Positions 1-8,848 of a stretch of DNA of 12,817 nucleotides are shown in pieces. The notes beneath the pieces are model-generated. The model was given only the letters and a program-made list of their open reading frames with translations. It was not told the DNA's origin and did not search any database. Source of the DNA: Porogramme epimiltina (taxonomy: Eukaryota > Basidiomycota > Agaricomycetes > Polyporales > Polyporaceae); the NCBI GenBank assembly GCA_900155495.1, contig FTLJ01000550.1:1-12817 (forward strand). Reading direction: 5' to 3'. Both the position numbers and the translations under genes were made by a program. Each line of letters opens with the position of its first letter. The stretch's first letter is position 1.

Positions 1-1137
1 CGCCACCGCGCTTCCGCCCCGGCCCGCCCGTGCAGTCGTCTGCTCGGCCCGGCTCTCCCTCCCCCCCCCTCCCCCTTCTCCACTCCTCCTCCTCCTCCTC
101 CCCATCCTCCTATCCACGCCCGCACGCCGCCGCTCTCGCCCCGCTCTTCTCCGGATTCTCGCTCGCTCGCTGTCGCCGCACCGCCGCCCCCCATATCTGT
201 ATCAACATAGCCCCGGAAGCAACTTGCGCTCCCCCGAATGTTCATATTAGCCACGTACCTGCATCGTCCAACGTCACACACGCTCTTTTCGCCACGCACA
301 TCGCAAGCCCGCACACATCATTTCTGTATATACTATCGCACCCCCACCACCGACCGTCGCGCAGCTGTCTTCTTTTTTTTTTTTTTTTTACTGCGACGTC
401 GTCAGCCCGTGTATAACATAGCACCTCTCTCGGACTCCGAGATCCCCCACCCCATCCGGTCCTCTCGCCACCGAGACCGCCCTCCATTCCGTCGTCTGTT
501 CTTACTAGCCCGCGCACATAGACTTACCCTCCGCACGAGGCGCCCCCTTATCTCCCCGTTAACTGTAGCCCCCTCTGCGCCCCTTTTGTATTTCCTGTGT
601 TTATTTTGTTTGCCCATCGTTTCGTTACTTCGTTAGTCGGCGCCGCGCGCGCACCTGTCTCGCGTGTAGTCTTACCGGCGTCACCGTCCTACATAGTTCG
701 CCGATCTCGTCCTCTCTTCTTACTCGAAGCCGCGAGCCTGCGGTTCGCTACGCCTCACCCCCTGTTCGCTGTGCGCCCTTTGGTCTTATCGCGGTCGCCC
801 TCGGTTTTTTGTAGATGATGCATGTGCATGCTCGTTGTCAATTTGTTCTCCTGCTCGCTTTCAATAGGATCGTCCGCGTCCTCGAGTTGGCGCGGTAGCG
901 CCTGTATCGAACGTCGGAGTGCTACCTCCCACACTGGATAGCGTGATATCTGAATGTACAAGAGTTGAAAGTTGCGTATGCTGGACACACAAATCACTGT
1001 CAGATTTTGAGCCCGGCAACTTGAATTCTTCGAACTGTTCAGCACGTGAGCGCGGTGGACGCCTCCGGAGCGCCGGAGCGGGACACACTAGACGCGGCGC
1101 GCCTCAGTCGCGTTTCTCTCATCCATCGACCTAAGCG
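1..1137. other. Gene-free left flank, pyrimidine-rich
   Basis: No convincing coding region is visible. The stretch is strongly C/T-rich on the + strand, with CT/CCT low complexity at about 53-112 and a run of 17 T at 373-389. Open frames here are proline/arginine/serine-rich and look like chance frames in GC-rich DNA. C/T-rich sequence of this kind is common in untranslated regions of basidiomycete genes. I therefore infer a 3' flank of a gene lying to the left (up to roughly 850), followed by the promoter and 5'UTR of the HAUS6 gene. No splice-joined protein could be recognised, so the assignment is tentative. Confidence 0.4.
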
Positions 1138-1204
1138 GTGAGTTCTGAGCCGCGTGCAATACTTACACGGAACCTGTAATGTTACTGACCGAAGATCTTG
1201 ATAG
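1138..1204 (+). other. Probable 5'UTR intron of the HAUS6 gene
   Basis: A consensus donor GTGAGT at 1138, a branch-like TTACTGACC shortly before the end, and an acceptor TAG at 1202-1204 define a 67-nt intron that ends directly before the ATG at 1205. In the spliced transcript the in-frame codon two places upstream of the junction is TAA (1132-1134). In the unspliced transcript the in-frame codon just before the ATG is TAG. Both forms therefore make 1205 the first usable in-frame start, which supports the chosen start. Confidence 0.6.
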
Positions 1205-4200
1205 ATGACTCCTGAACACCACAAGCTGCCCAACGGGCTGCTGATCATCTTACATCTTCATTTGTTGAACTTCCCGCTGCGCGATGCGGCTGGGTACGAC
1301 GAACGGCTCTTCGATGCAACGAGCAGGGGCATGGGCCAGCGCAGCAAGGCGCTCGAGGACATTGCATTCTTCCTCGTCGGCAAGATCGAGGGCACGCGCG
1401 AGCGGACGAGGGCGGTGAGTGGTGTCTTGGACGCGTTCGCCCCGAGGTGGTCACGGCGTTCATAAACACCTGCGGCTCCACAGATCCTCCCCACGTTCCC
1501 GTGCGTGCAGCCCGCGGATGGCGCCGCCTTCAGGATCGCGCTCGCGAAGTATCTCGAGGCGCTGCGGAACGCGGTCGTGCACCGCGGCCATGCGGCGTCC
1601 GGGGACCACGCGAGTTCGAAGGGGAAGCGGCCGCCGGCGTCGTCGTCGACGCCTTCGGGCGATCCTAGCGCTGCGTGGTGGTGGAAGGACGTCGTCGTGC
1701 GCAAGTCCATCCTCGACGAGTGCTCTGGCGATAGGTAAGCCGGCGCGCGGTTTGCTGCCCCTGAGCGTGTGTGGGATCGGTGCTGACCTCAACGGCCGCG
1801 TTCCGCTCATATCGCCACCGCCTTCCATGTACAGGTTCGAACGCCTGATCCTGGCGTTGTCGAGCCACGCCGTGCTCAAGGCCGCGCTCAGGGCGTCGCC
1901 CGGCCGCGAGCCCCCGTCGGCGTCCCCCCCGTGCGCGGATGATGGCGAGGTGCGCGAAGTCCCCATCTGCATCTCTTTCATCTCCGTCTCGTGCTCACAG
2001 CGCATACGTCCCAACCCGGCGCCCCCTTTCACGCCGCCTCGCCGCCGCTCCCATACACGCGCGCACGCATCGGCGCATCGGCGCACCGCGGCCCGCCCGC
2101 ACACAGGCGGACCTCGCCGTCCTCCCGCGGGCGTACACGGCGCGCCTCGCGGCGGCCCAGGCCGCGCGGCGGGAGTGGGAGCGGGCGGCGGCCGCGCTGC
2201 TGCAGCGCCAGCAGGCCCTGTCTGTGATCCGTGTGCGTGGCGCGTCTTCTCTCGGGCCCATGTTCGCCCAGTGTACTGACGGAAGCCCACACCTGCGTCC
2301 ACACACTCGGTGCACATGCGTCCTGTGGTTGCGTCTTGCCCCCCCCCCTCTCTTCCACCCTCTCGCCCCCTTTCCCCTCCACCCCCGTGCAGGCACGCAT
2401 CGCAGACCCCAAACTCGCCACTGCGTGTGCAAAGTACGATGGCCTGGCGACGGACCGCCTTCTCGCCTTGCGCGACTCGCGTCAGCAGGACCTCCTCCGG
2501 GGGCCGTGGAGGGGCGAGGAAGGGCGCGCGGCGCTCAGGCTCGTCACAGAACTCGCCGGGCTGCTTGAAGCTTCCCCAGCTTCTCCTTCTGGCGATGGCC
2601 TTCCTATCGCGAGCTGCGAGGGGACCGCGGCGACCCTAGGGGGACCGCCTGGATTAGCGGGTTCTTCGCAGGTACGTGGCCGCGCCTCCCTAGCGGTGCA
2701 GCCGGGGCACCCCCTGACGGCGCGAACGCAGGCGGATTCTGAAACCCCGCCACCTGCCCCCCTCCCCATCGCAGCGGCCCACCATCCATCTCACCTGCAC
2801 TCGCTCGGGCTACCGCTCTTCCCGAAAACCAGCCGCTCCCAGCCGTCCGACGGAGATGAGCAGCGAGGAGGGGGAGATGACCCGGCCGTGCCCCATGCGA
2901 TAGCTGAGAGGCTCGCTGCCATCGAGAGGGTGCACATATCGCTTCGGAGCGCGCTCGTGAGTGCGCAGAACACGCACGACCAGCTCCAGCAGCGGCTGCA
3001 GAAGGCCAAGATGCGAGACCCCGCTCGCCAGCCGGCGCAGAAGGCCAGAGGACAGCGCCTCGAGCTCGACGCGAGCCTATGGGGCGGACGGGTGGGACTG
3101 CAGGCGATCGATTTCAAGGTTCGCCCTGTCTACTGCTTCCACCGGTGCCCAGCCCTCCCCGTACTCACACCGACACGAATCTTTTCATCGCAGAAACTTC
3201 CTGACGCGGCCTCCCTGGAACGCTTTGGCCTCGCCTCGCCACCCCCGGAAAGCGCCGTCGAAGAGCGCATCGCACACATCCGCACCGCGCTCCTGCCCCC
3301 CTTCGCGGCGGAGCCCCTACCCCCAATCGACGAGCCCGAGTCCGACCCAGAGCCCCCACTTCCCCCTCAGCCCGTTCCCTCTTCCCACCTCCCCAAGCTC
3401 TCCTCCCGCATACCAGCGCAGGCGGCGCCCCCACGCACGGCTAACCACCCCGCACCGCCCCCGGGCAAGGCACCACCACGGCCGCGCGCGCCCGCGAAGC
3501 AGGTCCGCGTCGCGGGCGCCCCCCGCGCCCCTGAGCGCACCCGCGTCCCCAGCGCGGCGGGCACGGCGGTCCCCGTGGCAGCGGCGAAGCAGCAGCACGC
3601 CCGCAGGCTCTCCCGGCGTGCGTCCGCGGCGCGCGCCCGCCGCTCGACCATGTTCGGCCGGGGTGAGGACGCGGAGATCCGCCGGGTGCGTCCTCCTCCG
3701 CTTGTCTCTTCTAGCTCGCTTTCCTACGCTTGCATCTGTTCTTCGTTCTCACTGCTCATTCCGACACATACCCTCAGATCGTCGAATCGGTTCAAGACCG
3801 CTCCGATTCTTCAGAGGGGGAAGACCCTATGGACGAGCCCAACGGCAGTACCAGCGGCCCTGCGACCCCAAGAGCTCCCCACACACCGCGAACGCCCGGA
3901 ACCCGCGGGATGCTTCTGTCCACTATAAAACGGAGTGGGCCAAGGCAGTCGTTCGACATCGACAAGTACGAACGCATGCGGGTCCCTCGTCTGCCGAGCC
4001 TCCGCCTGGGCACCGCGCCGGAGCTCGACGAGGACGAGGAGGATCCGGGGCCAGACGTGCGGCATACAGAGGGCCGTCGAGACGAGGGCGGGGACGGAGA
4101 CGCGGAAGAGGAGTTCTACGAGGGGAACAGCATGACATTGGCGGACATCTTGCTGCAAGCCGGTCATCAGGGAAATGTGGGTGCCCAGTTGCTCCAGGAG

Positions 4201-4236
4201 GACGAGTTGGAGGGCGAGATGTCCGACTGGGAGTGA
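1205..4236 (+). CDS. HAUS6: HAUS augmin-like complex subunit 6 (HAUS6_N domain)
   Basis: Augmin binds existing spindle microtubules and recruits gamma-tubulin for branching nucleation; HAUS6 (Dgt6/FAM29A) is the subunit linked to gamma-tubulin recruitment. Exons read as 1205-1414, 1484-1734, 1835-1949, 2107-2232, 2393-2671, 2732-3118, 3194-3685 and 3778-4236, giving 772 aa (human about 955). Residues 1-230 fit the fungal HAUS6 N-terminal domain: a leucine-rich start (GLLIILHLHLLNFPL), then FLVGKIEG, then the characteristic VVVRKSILDECSGDRFERL followed by LSSHAVLKAAL. A Ser/Gly/Pro insert of about 30 residues precedes the last motif. Residues about 193-230 and 383-420 are helical, coiled-coil-like. 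About 475-620 is proline-rich then basic, and the last 152 residues are acidic, ending in SDWE. Most joins are phase 0. Domain identity is by eye; the 157- and 160-nt introns 3 and 4 are the least certain joins. Confidence 0.85.
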
Positions 4237-4566
4237 AGTCAAAGTATTGTACACTATAGGTATGGCCGACGACCATGGACCGCAAATGCATTGCGATAAC
4301 ATCACCCTTACCATACGCACAAAGATATCGTTGGAGGGTTTACCCCACTTCAATCTCCAGCGAGAGTCCAGGATATGCATGCATAATGGGGGGCATGGCA
4401 TAGCTCATGTATTTTGTGCAATGGACGGCGGACGAGGCCGTTTCTTGTGGAGCAGTATACAGGGGGTACGTCATATACGGACAAAGCGATGCGATGGGAG
4501 TCGGAGGAGAGCAGCCAGCTCGTGCAGTACAATCGGTCGTGCGGGTCGTGGGGCCTACGCAGACAC
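4237..4566. other. Convergent intergenic spacer (3' ends of HAUS6 and eL37)
   Basis: These 330 bp separate the stop codons of two convergently transcribed genes and must hold both 3'UTRs and polyadenylation sites. No coding sequence, RNA gene or clear hairpin terminator was recognised. The base composition is less GC-rich than the flanking exons, as expected for 3' untranslated DNA. Confidence 0.6.
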
Positions 4567-5370
4567 TTATGCCTCCGTCGTCGTCTTGGTCCGCTTGACA
4601 GCGCGGGTGTTCTCCCTATGGCGGAACTTAGCGTAAGCAGCGAACGAATACCGAGTCCGACGGCGAACGAACCTGAAGCCGTTCTTGAATCGCCTCGAGA
4701 CGGTCTTGAGGTAGCGCATGCGGCCAGTGCCGGTGGTCTTTCGGCGCTTGGCCTTCTGGCCCCACTCGTACGACCGGAGCTTAGCACTGGGGTAGCCGCA
4801 CTGCGCGCACTCTGAACATAGAGCCGATCAGTAAGTTGTAGCAGAAAGGGTGGCCAAGGAGAAGGAGATTGTCGAAGCGGGGCGTTTGCGGGTTTTTTGA
4901 AGTGAGGAAGGAGGGAAACGGTACACACCCTTGTGCTGCTTGTGGAAGGAGCGGTTGCCACACCGCCTGCAGAGGGTGTGGGACTTGGTGTGCCGCTTAC
5001 TGCACAGGGAATAGGTGGTGAGTGGACGGAGAATACGACACAAGGAAATCAAACGTACCCGAACGAGGTGGTACCTATGCACCGTTACCCAACATACAGC
5101 GATCAGTCCCAGAACCAGCAAATGCTCCAATTCCACGCGAACGAACCTTTGGTCTACAAAATAGAGGGTGCCGTCAGTACAAGAGGGGAGGCGCAGGGAA
5201 CAGGGCGCAAACACGCCAGAGAGATGTCCCAAGCCAGCGATCGTCATCCAGACAAGGTCCATCCCATCCACCCTCTCAACCCCACCGATTTCCTCCGTTC
5301 GACCGCAATCATGCGTCTTCGTAGCCTGTACATCCCTCTGGCGTGCAGAAAACGGGCATGGACTCACCAT
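4567..5370 (-). CDS. RPL37: 60S ribosomal protein eL37 (L37)
   Basis: eL37 is a small zinc-binding protein of the large cytosolic ribosomal subunit. Six coding exons on the minus strand, 5' to 3': 5370-5368 (ATG only), 5153-5147 (7 nt), 5074-5059 (16 nt), 4999-4929, 4811-4673 and 4615-4567. They join to 94 aa, against about 88 in yeast and 97 in human. The start [19 protein letters not shown] and the blocks [31 protein letters not shown] and RRFKNGFRE match the family closely. The zinc ligands are Cys19, Cys22, Cys34 and Cys37. Introns of 214, 72, 59, 117 and 57 nt all have GT-AG ends, and each join restores the conserved residue: Gly4 across intron 2, Gly9 across intron 3, Arg at the GFR-E join across intron 5. 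The start is fixed by the family N-terminus. The C-terminal tail after GFRE is lysine/threonine-rich and variable. Confidence 0.96.
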
Positions 5371-5530
5371 GGTGTCTTGAGGTTGAGGGGGGCCGGTCGG
5401 GTGTGTTGAGCAAACTGCCCTCTATCGACCAGAAGCCACCCGCGTCTCATCCACGTGGCTTAGGCGCCCATCCACCTTCAGCGCCTCTCTGACTCCCTTC
5501 ACATTTTGTCTTGACCGCGATCAAGACGAA
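5371..5530 (-). promoter_or_regulatory. Probable eL37 promoter/5'UTR region
   Basis: This is the sequence just upstream of the eL37 ATG on the minus strand. It contains a perfect CCACGTGG palindrome (E-box core CACGTG) at 5451-5458, about 85 bp from the start codon. The right half belongs to a 7-bp inverted repeat, AAGCCAC at 5433-5439 and GTGGCTT at 5455-5461. No TATA box is evident, which is usual for ribosomal protein genes. Assignment as promoter rests on position only; the transcription start is unknown. Confidence 0.4.
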
Positions 5531-7449
5531 CACCTCGCTTCATCGTGCTTCCGTCGCAACACCAAGAGTCATAAATCACACTCTTGTTGTATCTCATAGA
5601 TGAATGGCCTTTCTCGAGTGCGCTTCTCCGATGCCCATGTGCGGCAGCGATCTGTGAGTGCCGGATATTTGGAGGTTCTGCGGCCGCAAGTAATCGTAAT
5701 TGATTCTGGATATAGATCAGGGCCATATGGCACGCCATGAGATATCTAGTGCATCTGGCCAACTGTACAGCCAATTTAGCATTGCTACGAACCATGGACT
5801 GTGTGACTACTGGTCAGCCAGGGTGGTCCGATAGGACTGAAACTACAAGGATTCAGTTGCAAATTGATCCCTATATCTAGAGCCCCCATAGAGCCGAATA
5901 TCAAGGTCGAGGTGCGGCCAGTACAGTCCACGCATCAAAATAAAATGTACCTAACGCTCAACAGACGCATCCCGGTGCCACAGACACGAGACCGCCGTCC
6001 GCGTGGTCGTGGTAATACCGACCCCTGCCGCTCACCTATCCCGAGGTTCTAGTTGGACGACCTTGAAGCTTGAACACCGACGGACCCCCACCCCTCCCGG
6101 CGTCCAGCCCACCCGCCCGGGGCGGCACCCGTCGGACTTTACGCTCGCGCCCGCGAGCCTCCCCCCCTTCCTAGGCCCTCCGCATTCCCACCCGACGTCC
6201 CCCGTTCCCCTGGCCAGGGGCGAGCCCTCCCGCGCCACCCTATGGCGGGCCCGCGGATTAGCGTGCGCACCCCCGCCGTGTTGTGTTGTGGGCGACGGCC
6301 GCGCCCGGGCCCCCGAGGATTAACCACCGTCCAGGCACGGCGCGGCGGCGTGCGGGTGTAACGCCTGCACTCTGAGCGGGCGGCGCGTCACCTCCCTCTC
6401 TCGAGCGCCCCGCGCCGCAGAGCTTCCTTCCGTGCACCGGGGGTGTTGGGCGCGTTCGCATGCCCTCCGATGGTCGTGCTGAGCGAAAACCTTCGCGGCA
6501 GGATGCAGACGGCCCTCGGTTGTTGACGTGCGTCCTGCGATTCGTTCGCTCGATCCCTCGAATTCGGTATTGCCTGTCGGGGCGCCGCGAGAGCGGCAAG
6601 CCCAGCGTAAACAACGCACCGCGATGGGCCCGACCTTTGTTCGCTGGCACTCCCACTCCCCCACCCCTTCCCGGTTCCGCGCTCAAAATTTCTGGTACGC
6701 GCCCGTGACGAGGGTTCGTGGGCAAACTCCGCTGGCGTCAGTGCGATTCCGACCCGTCGGGGAAAGCCAACATGCATACTTAGACTTTACCAAGTTCTCG
6801 CCGCAGCGTTGACGGAACGGTGTGGCGCCCCCGCACGCGAGACCGGGAGCAGGGTGCAGTCCGAGCCGCGCAGTCTGAGACTAAGTATGGACCCGAGCCC
6901 AGGTGATTACCCTTGGCAGCCGTCATGTTGACTAAACGGGGGTGCTCGCACGCAGACGAACGGCGGTGTCGCCGTCATCTCAGCTGCAAAGATGGACGCT
7001 CGCGCCACGGCCGGCGTAGCGTGCCTGCTCTCCGCCCGCATCAAGCCGCTGAGCGTTCCGTAGCCACTTTTGCTCCGGGCGGAAGCGACAAACGTTGGCG
7101 CTCCCCCCGTGACCGCAACCTGTGGCCTTGTTCCCGGGGCGAGCGAGCGACGGCCTCGGGTGCACGCCTGGTGCGCGGCCGTGCCTTTGCGTAGCGTACG
7201 TCCCGTTTACGAGCGCGCCTCATAACGAATTGCGCGCAAATATCGCTCACGGGGCAGCCGCGATGCGAAAGTTCGTCGGGCTGTAGATACTCCCGCGTCA
7301 CGGGGCGAGAGCGTTGATGGGTCTGCGCCGCGCGCCGGAGATGGCGTTCCCATGAACTGCCCCTGGGGCGACCCTGGAGTGCTGAGCGAACCGTAAGCGT
7401 CGGCGGGTATGTCAGCGCACCCAGATTGCGCAAACTAGAGGGCGCGACA
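5531..7449. other. Long gene-free interval, unassigned
   Basis: I find no recognisable protein or RNA gene here. 5531-6050 is noticeably less GC-rich. 6050-7449 is GC-rich and rich in CpG, so it does not look like sequence mutated by repeat-induced C-to-T change. Its open frames are short, arginine/proline-rich and present on both strands, as expected by chance. Checks by eye for tRNA boxes, 5S, U1-U6, SRP, RNase P and telomeric-repeat templates were negative. A perfect 14-bp palindrome, CCCCTGGCCAGGGG, lies at 6207-6220, and a 12-mer, GTGCTGAGCGAA, occurs at 6476-6487 and 7379-7390. It may be degenerate sequence, an unrecognised noncoding RNA or distal regulatory DNA. Confidence 0.4.
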
Positions 7450-7539
7450 CGCGAAGCCGGGCGATCGCCACGAGCTGTGCTGGCGATGCGACGATGGCCG
7501 CGCCGGACGCTGTTGCGCCTCGTTGCACGGAGGGGCTCC

Positions 7540-7556
7540 CACCGCTGTCAGCGGTG
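7540..7556. repeat. Perfect inverted repeat, 8-bp arms with 1-nt centre
   Basis: CACCGCTG, a single T, then CAGCGGTG form a 17-bp perfect palindrome. It lies 33 bp before the symmetric GATA pair at 7590-7611 and about 1.3 kb upstream of the GATA-factor start codon. Symmetric sites of this size can bind dimeric regulators, but no specific factor is implied by the sequence. Confidence 0.5.
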
Positions 7557-7589
7557 CGAGCGGTGGAGAGAAACTGCCAACGGAGAAGA

Positions 7590-7611
7590 GATAAGACGGA
7601 TCCGACTTATC
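7590..7611. promoter_or_regulatory. Near-palindromic paired GATA site
   Basis: Two GATAAG cores face each other: GATAAG at 7590-7595 and CTTATC at 7606-7611. Between them is the palindrome CGGATCCG at 7597-7604. Only the A/A pair at 7596 and 7605 breaks the symmetry of the 22 bp. A third GATAAG follows at 7635-7640. Paired GATA motifs within about 30 bp are the usual form of fungal GATA-factor targets. The site is about 1.25 kb upstream of a GATA-factor gene, so a distal control role is plausible but unproven. Confidence 0.45.
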
Positions 7612-8479
7612 GTCTGACAAGCGCGAAGGGGGGGGATAAGGCGGATGATGATGCAGCGTCGGCTGCGACGCGTCTCTGCGGTCCTGGGCCCCCGCGCGCT
7701 GGCGGTGGCTGTTGGCAGCAGCCGCCGCCGTGGGTGTCCGAAAAGGAGCAAGGGTGCAGGGGCTGGTGGCGTGCCCACGCGCGGACGCACACACGCACTC
7801 AAAGTGGCCGATCCGCGCAGGCGTGCGCGCGAAGCGCCGGCAAGTGCTTCCATGGCCTCGGGCTCCGCAGGCCTCGCCCGCTGGCGATTGGGCGATCGGA
7901 CGGGTTCCGTCATGATGTGGGGAAATTGGGAATCCGGATCGCTCTGGCGACCGCGGAAAGTGCGCCGGCGAGCCCGCGCACGGGAGGGACGCGGCGGGTA
8001 GCGGCGAGCAGGGCCCCCGAGTCGCGCGGCGGGGGGCGGACGGGGAGTGGGGGCGTCGCTGACGAGGGGCGGGTGTGCGCACGGTGGCGGACGGCGGAGG
8101 TGGCTGACGGGACCGGGGTGGTGGCTGGGTCCAGGCGGGGACGGGTGGGACGACCGAGGAGCGTGACTTGGGAGGTCGCCCGCGCGCTAGGCCAAATTTG
8201 CGAAGCGGCGTGCAAGCAGAGGCGGGAGATAAGATCTGCCCGAGCCGAAATAGGTCGCCGTGGTGGGCCTTCGCGGGGGCGTGTGCGGCGGGGCAGCGGC
8301 GGCGGGGGCACCAGCGGAGCGACCAGCGACAGCAGCCCCAGCGGCAGCACCGAGAAGCCTCTGCCCAACGCCCCCCCGGCCGCGCACAGGCCACGGCAGA
8401 CAAGACAGGCCTGTGTCAGGGCCGTCGAGGGGGATCGTGCGACAGAAAAGCCCCGGCCGCGCCCCAGTCAAGGCGGGAA
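7612..8479. other. Gene-free GC-rich upstream region of the GATA-factor gene
   Basis: Apart from GATAAG at 7635-7640 and AGATAA at 8227-8232, no discrete element was recognised. Long open frames run on both strands (about 970-1000 nt), but they overlap each other and have low-complexity Arg/Gly/Pro/Ser composition. No domain is recognisable and GC-rich DNA has few stop codons. I treat this as promoter-distal or upstream untranslated DNA rather than coding. Confidence 0.45.
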
Positions 8480-8495
8480 TGATAAGATATGATAA
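8480..8495 (+). promoter_or_regulatory. Triple GATA cluster in proximal promoter of the GATA-factor gene
   Basis: TGATAAGATATGATAA holds three GATA cores starting at 8481, 8486 and 8491, exactly 5 bp apart. The outer two are full TGATAA sites one helical turn (10 bp) apart. The cluster is about 355 bp upstream of the start codon of a siderophore-type GATA factor, a position suited to autoregulation. The family is known to bind GATA-type sites (ATCWGATAA preferred); action at this site is inferred. Confidence 0.6.
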
Positions 8496-8514
8496 AAAGG
8501 GGCGCACAAGATCC

Positions 8515-8571
8515 CCAATCTCGGTGATAGACGCCGGGGCTCGCCGCCCCTAATGCGCTGGCCGCAATTGG
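8515..8571. promoter_or_regulatory. Two CCAAT boxes in opposite orientation
   Basis: CCAAT occurs at 8515-8519 on the + strand and ATTGG (CCAAT on the - strand) at 8567-8571, between the GATA triplet and the inverted GATA pair. In ascomycetes the CCAAT-binding complex with HapX represses the sreA gene under iron starvation, so the boxes fit an iron-regulated promoter. CCAAT is short and common, and no extended HapX motif was identified with confidence. Confidence 0.3.
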
Positions 8572-8593
8572 CTGGGAGGGGCTGGATTGTGCG

Positions 8594-8611
8594 TTATCAG
8601 GGTTTTTATCA
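8594..8611 (-). promoter_or_regulatory. Tandem pair of inverted GATA sites
   Basis: TTATCA occurs at 8594-8599 and again at 8606-8611, giving two TGATAA sites on the minus strand 12 bp apart. With the triplet at 8480-8495 they make five GATA cores within about 130 bp, some 240-370 bp upstream of the ATG. The sequence after this point to 8848 is C/T-rich, as is typical of a fungal 5'UTR, so transcription probably starts downstream of these sites. Confidence 0.55.
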
Positions 8612-8848
8612 AGACGTAGACCTCCGCCCTCCTGACATTTTGTCTCTTTACCTTCATCACTCTCCCCTGCCGTTCGCGTTCGACGCCTCCACCACACCCA
8701 GGCTCGCCCTCGTCGTCTCCACCGAGCCCTGCCCCCAACACCCCCCGCCCTTCCTACCTATCCCCCGCCAGCGCGGCCCAGCCCTTCTGGACCCCTCTGA
8801 CTAATACCTTCCCCTCAACCGTACTCCCGCTTAATCTCATCTCGTATA

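Noticed and set aside
373..389. T17 run as the poly(A) tail of a retroposed element on the minus strand
   Set aside because: No element body, terminal duplication or coding remnant could be identified next to it; it is simply part of a pyrimidine-rich tract.
1833..1845. tRNA B-box-like sequence GGTTCGAACGC
   Set aside because: It spans the start of HAUS6 exon 3, encoding the conserved FER; there is no A box or acceptor stem around it.
2001..2106. Alternative acceptor CAG at 1998-2000 for HAUS6 intron 3
   Set aside because: Using it shifts the frame relative to the helical exon 4; the acceptor ending at 2106 keeps phase 0 and the coiled-coil-like protein.
1460..2317. Minus-strand open frame of 285 codons opposite HAUS6
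   Set aside because: Shadow of the GC-rich HAUS6 exons and introns; low-complexity translation and no family resemblance.
4350..4961. Open frame of 203 codons on the minus strand
   Set aside because: It reads from intron 4 of eL37 through exon 5, intron 5 and exon 6 in other frames; the spliced eL37 model explains the region and restores the conserved protein.
5154..5367. Possible C/D box snoRNA in eL37 intron 1
   Set aside because: A C-box-like ATGACGA has one mismatch and the only suitable CTGA is explained as the branch site; the flanks do not pair into a terminal stem.
5499..5795. Minus-strand open frame of 98 codons
   Set aside because: No recognisable family, no supporting splice structure, and it lies in the presumed upstream region of eL37.
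5939..5944. AATAAA polyadenylation signal on the + strand
   Set aside because: No + strand gene ends nearby and the hexamer is common by chance in this less GC-rich zone.
7435..8492. Two overlapping open frames of over 320 codons on opposite strands (7435-8403 minus, 7494-8492 plus)
   Set aside because: Low-complexity Arg/Pro/Gly/Ser composition, no recognisable domain, both strands open at once, and the GC-rich composition makes stops rare. Probably chance frames.
8553..8804. Upstream open frame of 83 codons before the GATA-factor start
   Set aside because: Its ATG overlaps the promoter GATA/CCAAT cluster, so transcription probably starts after it; no evidence that it is in the mRNA.
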